From NCBI GenBank assembly GCA_946885605.1, contig CAMPGR010000141.1:1-8900 (forward strand): a stretch of 8,900 nt of DNA. The letters run 5' to 3'. Origin of the DNA: an uncultured Pseudomonadota bacterium. GTDB lineage: Bacteria; Pseudomonadota; Gammaproteobacteria; Burkholderiales; SG8-41. The notes beneath the pieces were generated by a model, which made no database searches, was not told where the DNA came from, and saw only the letters and a program-made list of their open reading frames with translations. The translations under genes were made by a program, and so were the position numbers. Of the stretch, positions 1 to 6,156 are shown one piece after another; the first letter of the stretch is position 1; each line of letters begins with the position of its first letter.

Positions 1-636
1 CACGTCATGCAGGCGGTGGAAGCCGATTTCCACCGGGTCGCGGAAGCGCGCCGCAGGATGGGGGAAAAGTGGAAGGCGCGCGAAGGCTTCGCGCTCACCT
101 ATCTCCCGTTCATTGCGCGTGCGGTATCGGTCGCCCTGTCGAAATATCCCAACCTCAATGCCACGTTCGACGGTACGCAACTCACGCCGCACCGGCGTAT
201 CAATCTCGGCATCGCGGTCGATCTCAACTTCGAAGGGCTCGTCGTGCCGGTGGTCAAGGACGTTCCCGCCAAGTCGCTGCCCCAGATCGCGCGCGAGATC
301 AACGATCTCGCGACCCGCTCGCGCTCTGGCAAGCTCAAACCCGACGAGCTTACGGAAGCGACCTACACCATTACCAACAACGGGGCCTTTGGAACGCTCT
401 TTACCGCGCCCATCATCAACACGCCGCAGGTCGCGATCCTCTCCACCGACGCGATCCGCAAAAAGCCGGTCGTGATCGAGGCGCCGGATGGCGACAGCAT
501 CGCGATCCGCCCGGTCGGCATGCTTGCGCAGAGCTTCGATCACCGGGCAGTGGACGGCGCCTACGCCGCGGCGTTCCTGCAGGAAGTGAAAACGGTGATC
601 GAGTCGCGCGACTGGCTGCAGGCGCTCGAATCGTAA
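1..636 (+). CDS. 2-oxoacid dehydrogenase complex E2 (dihydrolipoamide acyltransferase), C-terminal catalytic domain, 5' partial
   Basis: The frame is open from the first base and ends at TAA 634-636, so this is the C-terminal 211 residues of a longer protein. E2 moves the acyl group from lipoyl-lysine to CoA in cytoplasmic pyruvate, 2-oxoglutarate or branched-chain dehydrogenase complexes. The fragment matches the catalytic domain. It opens with an HV..(V)EADF segment (visible residues 1-10), continues through PNLNATFDG, the GLVVPVVKD strand and TITNNGAFGT, and reaches the hallmark DHRAVDG at visible residues 180-186, with catalytic His at bases 541-543. The domain is usually about 230 residues, so only its first turn plus the lipoyl and E1/E3-binding domains lie upstream. 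The ATG at base 7 is internal, not a start. The acyl specificity cannot be read from this part. The next gene is not E3 but a sulfurtransferase, 16 bases away. Confidence 0.93.
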   Translation, partial: HVMQAVEADFHRVAEARRRMGEKWKAREGFALTYLPFIARAVSVALSKYPNLNATFDGTQLTPHRRINLGIAVDLNFEGLVVPVVKDVPAKSLPQIAREINDLATRSRSGKLKPDELTEATYTITNNGAFGTLFTAPIINTPQVAILSTDAIRKKPVVIEAPDGDSIAIRPVGMLAQSFDHRAVDGAYAAAFLQEVKTVIESRDWLQALES

Positions 637-641
637 GGAGG
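635..641 (+). promoter_or_regulatory. Shine-Dalgarno for the sulfurtransferase, overlapping the E2 stop codon
   Basis: AAGGAGG begins inside the TAA stop of the E2 gene and lies 11 bases before the ATG at 653. The overlap of stop codon and ribosome binding site suggests the two genes are co-transcribed. Confidence 0.7.
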
Positions 642-652
642 ACGCATACCCG

Positions 653-1507
653 ATGGCAGGCAGGACCAGGAAAGGCGCATTGGTCGATCCGGCATGGGTC
701 GCAGCCCATCGCGACGATGCAAAGGTGAAGCTGATCGAGATCGCCGGCATGGGGCAGGAAGAGATGCAGGCCTACAAGGCGGGTCACGTGCCGGGCGCGG
801 TGTGCTGGCCGTGGAAAGAGATGCTGTGGGACGACCATGGACGGGACTTTCCCTCCCCGGAGGAATTTGCGCGGCGCTGCGGCGCTGCAGGCATCGGCAA
901 CGACACGACCGTCGTCTTCTACGGAGAAGGCGTGCAGTTCGGCATCTACGCGTGGTGGACTTTTCGCTACTGCGGCCACGCGAACGTGAAAGTGCTCGAT
1001 GGCGCGCGCTACCGCTGGGCGGCCGAGGGGCGGCCGCTCGTCACCGAGGAGCCGCCGCTGGCAACGCCGGTGAAGTACGAGCCGGTCAAGCGCAGGGAAA
1101 AGATGCGCATCCACCGCGACAAAGTGCTCGCTGCGCTCGGCAGGGAAGGCCAAGTCATACTGGACGGCCGTTCACACGAGGAATACAAGGGCTTGCGGGT
1201 GGGCGGCCCCGGCGGGCCGGACGTCGGTGCGGTGCGTTACGGGCGCATTCCGCGCGCGAAGCACCTCTATTTCGAGGATCTGCTCGACGAGAGCAAGGCG
1301 TTCAAGCCGGAACACGAGATACGCGGGCTCGTCGCGTCGTCGGGCGCCGCGCCGGAGAAGGACGTCATCACTTACTGCCGCATGAGCCATCGCGCAACGG
1401 TGCTCTATTTTGTCCTCACGGAGCTCCTGGGCTACCGCAAGGTGCGCGTCTACGACGGGTCGTGGACCGAGTGGGGGAATCTCGTTGGCGTGCCGATCGA
1501 ACGCTGA
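653..1507 (+). CDS. Two-domain rhodanese-type sulfurtransferase
   Basis: This 284-residue protein has the size and tandem-domain layout of thiosulfate/3-mercaptopyruvate sulfurtransferases, cytoplasmic enzymes that transfer sulfane sulfur through a cysteine persulfide. The N-terminal domain (about 8-130) shows GHVPGAV (44-50) and a conserved WWTFRYCGH...VLDG region (101-117). It has no cysteine at the active-loop position (YGEGVQFG, 90-97), so it is the usual non-catalytic copy. The C-terminal domain (about 150-284) has DGRSHEEY (171-178), GRIPRA (197-202), the catalytic loop CRMSHRA with Cys242 (codon 1376-1378), and the closing DGSWTEWG. The loop is neither the textbook CRKGVTA of rhodanese nor CG(S/T)GVTA of mercaptopyruvate sulfurtransferase, so I do not assign the donor. 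No signal peptide is seen. It follows the E2 gene by 16 bases, and a role linked to that complex is speculation. Confidence 0.9.
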   Translation: MAGRTRKGALVDPAWVAAHRDDAKVKLIEIAGMGQEEMQAYKAGHVPGAVCWPWKEMLWDDHGRDFPSPEEFARRCGAAGIGNDTTVVFYGEGVQFGIYAWWTFRYCGHANVKVLDGARYRWAAEGRPLVTEEPPLATPVKYEPVKRREKMRIHRDKVLAALGREGQVILDGRSHEEYKGLRVGGPGGPDVGAVRYGRIPRAKHLYFEDLLDESKAFKPEHEIRGLVASSGAAPEKDVITYCRMSHRATVLYFVLTELLGYRKVRVYDGSWTEWGNLVGVPIER

Positions 1508-1536
1508 CCGGTCACGCTGGATGCAGCAGGTATACT
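1505..1536 (+). promoter_or_regulatory. Candidate operator palindrome and -10-like element before the beta-hydroxyacid dehydrogenase gene
   Basis: TGACCGGTCA at 1505-1514 is a perfect 10-bp palindrome whose first three bases are the sulfurtransferase stop codon. The hexamer ACGCTG occurs on both sides of it (1501-1506 and 1514-1519). TATACT at 1531-1536 resembles a sigma-70 -10 box (5 of 6), 35 bases before the ATG at 1572. No good -35 hexamer sits at 16-18 bp spacing; CTGACC at 1504-1509 is closest but 21 bp away. This is the longest intergenic gap in the window. A regulated internal promoter is plausible but unproven. Confidence 0.35.
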
Positions 1537-1571
1537 GACTTACCGCAATTCGTTATTCGACAGGACAGCCA

Positions 1572-2501
1572 ATGGCAAACATGAAGCAGCACAAACTGGG
1601 ATGGATCGGCATCGGTCGCATGGGCTACGCGATGGCGGAGCGCCTCGCCAAGGCGGGATGCGACATCTCCGTGTGGAACCGCACCCGCGCCAAGGCGGAG
1701 CCGCTCGCAGCGCACGGCGCGAAGATCGTCGACTCGCTCGCCGAGCTTGCGGCCTGCGACATCGTCTTCACCATGGTGTCGACGGGCAAGGACGTGAAGG
1801 AAGTGCTCTTCGGCCCGCAGGGCGTGACGTCCAGGGGCAAGGCGCCGAAGATCGTGGTGGACAGCACGTCGATCTCCCTGGAAGAGTCGGCCGAGATCCG
1901 CGAGAAACTCGGCAAGCTTGGCGTCAAGCTGCTCGCCGCGCCGGTGTCCGGCAACGCCAAAGTGATCAAGGCGGGCAAGCTCACGGTCGTCGCCTCCGGT
2001 CCCAAAGACGCGTTCGATGCGGTGGCGCCGTATCTCGCGGCGATCGGACAGGGCGCGAGCTACGTCGGCGACGGCGAGCTTTCGCGCATCGCGAAGATTT
2101 GCCACAACGTCATGCTGGGCGTGGTCATCCAGTGCCTGGCCGAAATCACGGTGCTCGCCCAGAAGGCCGGCATGGAGCGCCATGCGTTTCTCGACTTTCT
2201 CAACAAGAGCGTGATGGGCTCGATGTTCACGCGCTACAAGACGCCCGCGCTCGTCAATCTCGACTTCCACGTCACGTTTACGCCGGAGCTCCTGCGCAAG
2301 GACATCGACCTGGGGCTTTCCGCCGGGAAGGAGTTCGGTGTCCCGATGCCGCTCGCGTCGATCACGCGCGACATGGTGCAGACGTTGATCGGTCACGGCT
2401 ATACCGAGCAGGATTTCTCGACGCTGCTTCTGCTTGAGGCCAAGGCGTCGGGCATCGAGCTCAAGCCAGAGAACGTGCAGGTGGGAGACGGACTTTCCTG
2501 A
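1572..2501 (+). CDS. NAD(P)-dependent beta-hydroxyacid dehydrogenase (3-hydroxyisobutyrate dehydrogenase family)
   Basis: A full-length 309-residue cytoplasmic oxidoreductase. The family interconverts beta-hydroxyacids and their semialdehydes or keto acids (3-hydroxyisobutyrate, tartronate semialdehyde, glyoxylate/succinic semialdehyde, and others). The Rossmann glycine motif GIGRMG is at 13-18, followed by WNRT (35-38); an Arg after that strand is often seen in NADP-preferring members, so NADPH use is an inference. The substrate signature is APVSGN (123-128), where most relatives have SGG. The catalytic segment AKICHN gives Lys175 and Asn179 in the usual K-x-x-x-N spacing. A second conserved Lys-Asp pair is at 243-244 (LRKDIDLGL), in the C-terminal helical domain. 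The ATG is preceded by AGGA at 1562-1565, six bases away. The substrate is not readable from the sequence. The Bug-type binding protein follows after 24 bases. Confidence 0.92.
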   Translation: MANMKQHKLGWIGIGRMGYAMAERLAKAGCDISVWNRTRAKAEPLAAHGAKIVDSLAELAACDIVFTMVSTGKDVKEVLFGPQGVTSRGKAPKIVVDSTSISLEESAEIREKLGKLGVKLLAAPVSGNAKVIKAGKLTVVASGPKDAFDAVAPYLAAIGQGASYVGDGELSRIAKICHNVMLGVVIQCLAEITVLAQKAGMERHAFLDFLNKSVMGSMFTRYKTPALVNLDFHVTFTPELLRKDIDLGLSAGKEFGVPMPLASITRDMVQTLIGHGYTEQDFSTLLLLEAKASGIELKPENVQVGDGLS

Positions 2502-2512
2502 TCGGCTGCTCC

Positions 2513-2520
2513 AAAGGAGG
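2513..2520 (+). promoter_or_regulatory. Strong Shine-Dalgarno for the Bug-family binding protein
   Basis: AAAGGAGG lies five bases before the ATG at 2526 and is near-perfect against the 16S rRNA tail. This is consistent with high translation of a periplasmic receptor. It fixes the start, which also gives a well-formed signal peptide. Confidence 0.75.
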
Positions 2521-2525
2521 AGGAG

Positions 2526-3488
2526 ATGAAGATCAAAACAATGTTGGCCGGCGCGCTACTCGCGATGGCGGCGCTACACGCGCATGCCCAGAATTTTCCG
2601 ACCAAGCCGGTGCGCGTCATCATCGCTTTTCCGGCGGGCAGCGCAACCGACATCATCGGCCGCGTGATCACGCAGAAGATGAGCGAGTACTGGGGCCAGG
2701 CGGTGATCGCCGACAACCGCGGCGGCGCGGGCGGGTCGATCGCGTCCTCGATTGCCGCCAAGGCGGCGCCCGACGGATACACGCTCATTATCAATTCCTC
2801 GGCGCACGCCATCAACCCATCGATGTACGCGAAGCTCCCGTACGACACGCGCAAGGACTTCGTCGATATCATGCGGCTCGTCGGGCAGCCCAATGTGCTG
2901 GTCGTCCAGCCGGGCTCACCGATCAAGTCCATGTCGGCCTTTCTCGCCGAAGCGCGTGCGAAGCCGGGATCGATCAACTTCGCGTTTGCAGGGCTCGGCA
3001 GCGGGACGCATCTCAATCTCGAGAAGTTCAAGCTCGCATCTAAGGTCGACGTCACGCCCGTCGCGTACAAGGGCTCGGGTGAGGCGATCAACGACGTCAT
3101 GGGCGGGCGCGTGCACACCTATTTCGCGCCGATCTCGGCCGGAATATCGTTTATTCGCGCGAACCGCCTGCGCGCGCTCGCTGTCACTTCGGCGCAGCGT
3201 TCGAGCCAGTTGCCCGACGTGCCGACGATCGCTGAAAGCGGTGTGCCGGGGTTCGAGTTCATCCTGTGGTTCGGCCTGTGGGGGCCGGCCGGCATGCCGC
3301 AGCCGATACTCGACAAGGTCTGGACCGACTTCAACCGCGCGCTCGAGGACGCGGGCGTGCGCGAGAAGCTCGCCACCCTCGGCAACGAGACCATGCCGAT
3401 GAAGCCGGCGGCGTTCACCAAGTTCGTGAACCAGGAGATCGCGGAATACGCCCGCATCTTCAAAGCCGCTGGCATCAAGCCTCAATAG
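2526..3488 (+). CDS. Bug/TctC-family periplasmic solute-binding protein (tripartite tricarboxylate transporter receptor type)
   Basis: A 320-residue secreted binding protein. It has a Sec signal peptide: K2/K4, a hydrophobic stretch at about 6-17, and likely cleavage after AHA (19-21), before QNFP. The mature N-terminus carries the family pattern: FPTKPVRVIIAFPAGSATD (24-42), with Asp42 in the ligand loop, then DNRGGAGGSI (63-72) and APDGYTLII (81-89). Family members bind carboxylates such as citrate, other di/tricarboxylates, nicotinate, aromatic acids or amino acids with two protein lobes. Their classic partners, the TctA/TctB membrane proteins, are absent here, as is common for orphan Bug receptors in Burkholderiales. 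Instead a complete ABC importer of another family follows directly. The Bug protein may serve a distant TctAB, act as a sensor receptor, or deliver the same substrate class as the ABC system; the sequence does not decide. Confidence 0.93.
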   Translation: MKIKTMLAGALLAMAALHAHAQNFPTKPVRVIIAFPAGSATDIIGRVITQKMSEYWGQAVIADNRGGAGGSIASSIAAKAAPDGYTLIINSSAHAINPSMYAKLPYDTRKDFVDIMRLVGQPNVLVVQPGSPIKSMSAFLAEARAKPGSINFAFAGLGSGTHLNLEKFKLASKVDVTPVAYKGSGEAINDVMGGRVHTYFAPISAGISFIRANRLRALAVTSAQRSSQLPDVPTIAESGVPGFEFILWFGLWGPAGMPQPILDKVWTDFNRALEDAGVREKLATLGNETMPMKPAAFTKFVNQEIAEYARIFKAAGIKPQ

Positions 3489-3534
3489 CATGACCACAGT
3501 TCCTGAAGCGAGGCCGAGGAGTGAGGAATTGAAC

Positions 3535-3541
3535 AGAGGAG
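3535..3541 (+). promoter_or_regulatory. Purine-rich ribosome binding site supporting the ATPase start at 3544
   Basis: AGAGGAG ends two bases before the ATG at 3544 (core GAGGA to ATG is three bases), closer than ideal. The earlier in-frame ATG at 3490 has no recognisable Shine-Dalgarno, but it sits one base after the TAG of the preceding gene and could start by coupled reinitiation. The start is therefore uncertain. Confidence 0.4.
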
Positions 3542-3543
3542 CC

Positions 3544-4326
3544 ATGCCCGCGCGCTCCCGTATCGTAATGTCCAAAGCGGGCAAGCGCTTCGGCACGCTC
3601 GAGGTCTTTCGCGACGTGAGCCTCGAAGTGGGCGAGCGGGAGGTGCTGGCCATCATCGGCCCCTCGGGCTGCGGCAAGACGACCATGCTCCGCTGCATCG
3701 ACGGGCTGCTGCCCCTGAGCGAAGGGGGAATCCGCGTCGAGGGCGAGCCCGTCACGAAGCCGCGCGAGGGCGTGGCGATGGTGTTCCAGCATTTCGGGCT
3801 CTTCCCGTGGAAGACCGTCTACCAGAACGTCGCCTACGGGCTCAAGCTCGCCGGCTCGAGCGGCGCGGAAATCGCCGAGAAGGTGCCGCAGTACATCAAT
3901 CTCGTGGGGCTGTCCGGGTTCGAGAGCTACTACCCGTACCAGATCTCGGGCGGCATGCAGCAGCGCTGCGGGCTCGCGCGCGCTCTCTCCGTCGAGCCCC
4001 GGGTCCTTCTCATGGACGAGCCGTTCGGCGCGGTCGATGCGCAAACGCGCGAGATCCTGCAGTTCGAGATGCTGCGCATATGGGACATGCGCCCCACGAC
4101 CATGGTGTTCGTCACGCACGCGATCGACGAGGCGGTGCTGATGGGCGACCGCGTGATGGTGCTGAAAGGCCGCCCGAGCAGCGTGCATGAGTTGATCGAC
4201 GTCGACCTGCCGCGCCCGCGCGACCGGGCGACCCTTTCCATGCCGAGATTTACGGCGTTGCGCGAACGGGTGTGGGCGACGCTGATGGACGACGCGCGCC
4301 GGGCGGAGTTCGATGTAAAACGGTAG
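3544..4326 (+). CDS. NitT/TauT-type ABC transporter ATP-binding protein
   Basis: This 260-residue nucleotide-binding subunit would power uptake from the inner face of the membrane. All ABC motifs are intact: Walker A GPSGCGKTT (39-47), Q-loop FQHFGLFPW with Gln82, signature ISGGMQQR (134-141, Ile in place of the common Leu), Walker B VLLMDEP with Glu159, D-loop region FGAVDAQTR, and H-loop His192 in VFVTHAIDEA. The FGLFPWKTV and DEPFGAVDAQTR wording and the length match the SsuB/TauB/NitT group (sulfonate, taurine, nitrate, pyrimidine-type importers). I chose ATG 3544 because a purine-rich site precedes it and family members begin near this point. An in-frame ATG at 3490 would add 18 residues lacking family similarity. 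The binding protein gene follows after 29 bases and the two permeases after that, so the importer is complete. Confidence 0.92.
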   Translation: MPARSRIVMSKAGKRFGTLEVFRDVSLEVGEREVLAIIGPSGCGKTTMLRCIDGLLPLSEGGIRVEGEPVTKPREGVAMVFQHFGLFPWKTVYQNVAYGLKLAGSSGAEIAEKVPQYINLVGLSGFESYYPYQISGGMQQRCGLARALSVEPRVLLMDEPFGAVDAQTREILQFEMLRIWDMRPTTMVFVTHAIDEAVLMGDRVMVLKGRPSSVHELIDVDLPRPRDRATLSMPRFTALRERVWATLMDDARRAEFDVKR

Positions 4327-4341
4327 GACCGCGGTTCAACC

Positions 4342-4350
4342 AAGGAGGAG
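4342..4350 (+). promoter_or_regulatory. Shine-Dalgarno fixing the start of the ABC binding protein
   Basis: AAGGAGGAG lies five bases before the ATG at 4356. It rules out the earlier in-frame ATG at 4272, which is inside the ATPase gene and would place 28 extra residues before the signal peptide. Confidence 0.8.
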
Positions 4351-4355
4351 CAATC

Positions 4356-5363
4356 ATGAGAGGCAATCGTTTTAAGGGCATCGGCGCTATCCTGTGCGCC
4401 GCGCTGGGGCTTGCGCTCTATCCCGCGACGGCGGGCGCGCAGCAGAAGTACACGTTCGGGATCCCGGGCATACCGCCGGTGTTCGGCGGCACCATCGCGC
4501 TCGTTGCGGAGAAGGAGGGGTTCTTCAAGAAGCGCGGCGTGGATGTGACGGTGCGCGCGTTCGAAACCGGTGCCGCGGCGTCGCGAGCGGTCGCCTCCGG
4601 AGAAATTGCCGTATCGCTTTCACCCACGCCGCTCATCGTGAACCAGATCTCGAACACCAACGTGAAACTCGTCGGCATCTGGGGCATGGAGCATCCCGAC
4701 TGGCTGATCGGCGCAACCGACCCCAACGCCGACTGCGCGAGCATGAAGGGCCAGGCGGTGGGCGTCGATTCGCTCGGCGGCGCGCGCTCGATCGCGCTGC
4801 GCACCATGCTCGTCGGCTGCAAGATGAAGATCGAGGAAGTGCAGCAGGTGCCTTTGAGCTCGAACGTCGGCACCGCCATGGTCGCCGGACAGCTCAAGTT
4901 CGGCGTGCTGCATATCGACGACATCCCGGTGATCGAAGCGGAAATGAAGAAACCGCTCAAGACCATCATTACGCAGAAGGCAATTCGCCCGGTGGATCAC
5001 TACCTGCTGATGGTGGCGCACCAGGACCAGCTTGCGAAGAATCGCGACGCGTACGTGCGCATCGTCGCCGCGCTGATCGACGCCGAGCGTTTCATGCGCA
5101 ACCCTGCCAACCACGAGAAGGTCGCCAAGTACGCCGAGCCGACGGGCCGCACCGGCAAGATCGCGGTGCAGGCGCTCAAGGCCTACGTCGACATGGAGTT
5201 CTGGCCGCAGGACAAGGACGGCCTCGGCGCGAAGAACATCGAGATGGTGGGCAATATCCAGAAGAAGGTCGGCAATCTCAAGGCCGAGAAACCGGCGCCC
5301 TACGACCGGATCGTCGATACGTCGATCTGGCGCGATGCCAAGGCGATGGTGGACGGCAAGTAA
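4356..5363 (+). CDS. ABC transporter substrate-binding protein, NMT1/THI5-like (NitT/TauT family)
   Basis: A 335-residue periplasmic receptor, presumed partner of the adjacent ATPase and permeases. The N-terminus is a Sec signal peptide: R2/R5/K7, a hydrophobic core at about 8-22, and probable cleavage after AGA (26-28), before QQKYTFG. Cys14 lacks a lipobox context, so a soluble protein is more likely than a lipoprotein. The mature part has the NMT1/SsuA-like order: IALVAEKEGFFKKRGVDV (47-64), the G-A-A-A-S-R-A-V-A-S-G-E helix (72-83), AVSLSPTP (85-92), then GQAVGVDSLGGARS (132-145), where the second lobe usually starts. The mature protein has two cysteines, 127 and 155, which could form a periplasmic disulfide (inference). 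The ligand is not assignable: the family binds nitrate, sulfonates, pyrimidines, aromatic acids and others. The first permease begins 28 bases downstream. Confidence 0.9.
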   Translation: MRGNRFKGIGAILCAALGLALYPATAGAQQKYTFGIPGIPPVFGGTIALVAEKEGFFKKRGVDVTVRAFETGAAASRAVASGEIAVSLSPTPLIVNQISNTNVKLVGIWGMEHPDWLIGATDPNADCASMKGQAVGVDSLGGARSIALRTMLVGCKMKIEEVQQVPLSSNVGTAMVAGQLKFGVLHIDDIPVIEAEMKKPLKTIITQKAIRPVDHYLLMVAHQDQLAKNRDAYVRIVAALIDAERFMRNPANHEKVAKYAEPTGRTGKIAVQALKAYVDMEFWPQDKDGLGAKNIEMVGNIQKKVGNLKAEKPAPYDRIVDTSIWRDAKAMVDGK

Positions 5364-5377
5364 GGGCGGCGGTGCGC

Positions 5378-5383
5378 AGGGAG
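5378..5383 (+). promoter_or_regulatory. Shine-Dalgarno fixing the start of the first permease
   Basis: AGGGAG lies eight bases before the ATG at 5392. This favours 5392 over the earlier in-frame ATG at 5335, which lies inside the binding-protein gene and would add a non-hydrophobic leader. Confidence 0.65.
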
Positions 5384-5391
5384 CGGCTGGC

Positions 5392-6156
5392 ATGACGCAG
5401 AATGCGCGCTGGGTGCGGTATGCGACGGTAGTCGCGAGCCTCCTCGCAGGCGCGGCGGTGTGGGAGCTCTCCGCGTACTTCACCACGCGCGCCTTCTGGG
5501 CGCCGCTTTCCGAGACGCTTGCGAGCCTTGGCGAGTCCGCGCGCAGCGGCGTGCTGATGAGCCAGGCGCTGAGCTCCTTCAAGCTCTATCTCGTCGGGCT
5601 CGCGGCTGCGATACTCGCGGGCGCGCCGCTCGGCCTCATCCTTGCGCGCGCGCGCTGGCTCAGGGTCGCGCTGGAAAACTACATCATGATGCTCTACGCG
5701 ACGCCCATGGTGGCGCTCATTCCCTTCATCCTCTCGATGATGGGATTCGGGTTCGCGCCCAAGGCGCTCGTCGTGTTTCTCTTCGCCGTCTTCCCCATCC
5801 TCTATAACACGATCGAAGGCGCGCGCAGCGTGCGCCCGGAGCTCATCGAAGTGGCGCGCGCGTTCCGCTCCGGTGAATGGCAGCTGTGGCGCGATGTGAT
5901 GATTCCCTACACGCTGCCGTACACCATGACGGGTATCCGCCAGGCGATCGCGCGCGGGCTCGTCGGCATGGTGGCCGCGGAATTTTTTCTGAGCCCCTCG
6001 GGCCTCGGACAGATGATCATGATGGGCTCGCAGAATTTCGACACGCCGGGGCTGCTCGCCGCGATTCTGGTCATCGTCGTGCTCGGCGTGTGCCTCATGG
6101 ACCTCGGCCGCTATCTCGAGCGCCGTTTCGCGCCGTGGCGGGTGTACGAGCCATGA
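5392..6156 (+). CDS. NitT/TauT-type ABC transporter permease, first subunit
   Basis: A 254-residue inner-membrane protein of the binding-protein-dependent transport permease family. Hydrophobic segments lie at about 9-30, 63-85, 97-117, 122-140, 186-203 and 219-240, giving the usual five to six helices. The cytoplasmic EAA coupling loop that docks on the ATPase begins at Glu153 (EVARAFRSG) and ends with the IPYTLP segment (171-176). The Gly normally six residues after the Glu is Arg159 here. The LYATPMVALIP region (101-111) is typical of the family. The TGA stop overlaps the next gene's ATG by four bases (ATGA at 6153-6156), which implies translational coupling and fixed stoichiometry with the second permease. 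The two proteins are clearly paralogous, so a heterodimeric channel is likely. Confidence 0.92.
   Translation: MTQNARWVRYATVVASLLAGAAVWELSAYFTTRAFWAPLSETLASLGESARSGVLMSQALSSFKLYLVGLAAAILAGAPLGLILARARWLRVALENYIMMLYATPMVALIPFILSMMGFGFAPKALVVFLFAVFPILYNTIEGARSVRPELIEVARAFRSGEWQLWRDVMIPYTLPYTMTGIRQAIARGLVGMVAAEFFLSPSGLGQMIMMGSQNFDTPGLLAAILVIVVLGVCLMDLGRYLERRFAPWRVYEP

Noticed and set aside
1516..1527. Small hairpin GCTG-GATG-CAGC as a terminator
   Set aside because: The stem is only 4 bp and no T-run follows, so it is too weak for an intrinsic terminator.
1512..2396. 294-codon antisense open frame opposite the beta-hydroxyacid dehydrogenase
   Set aside because: Low-complexity Arg/His/Asp/Leu composition, no family motif, and fully opposite a gene with intact catalytic motifs.
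3499..3534. Imperfect inverted sequence (GTTCCT ... AGGAATTGAAC) between the Bug gene and the ATPase
   Set aside because: The arms match only with a gap, no T-tract follows, and it overlaps a possible coding leader.
4272..4355. Upstream start for the ABC binding protein at ATG 4272
   Set aside because: It would bury the signal peptide behind 28 charged residues. The strong Shine-Dalgarno at 4342-4350 points to ATG 4356.
5877..6152. Possible 92-residue N-terminal extension of the second permease from ATG 5877
   Set aside because: It overlaps the first permease in another frame and is Arg/Gly/His-rich, not membrane-like. The ATGA overlap at 6153 is the natural coupled start.
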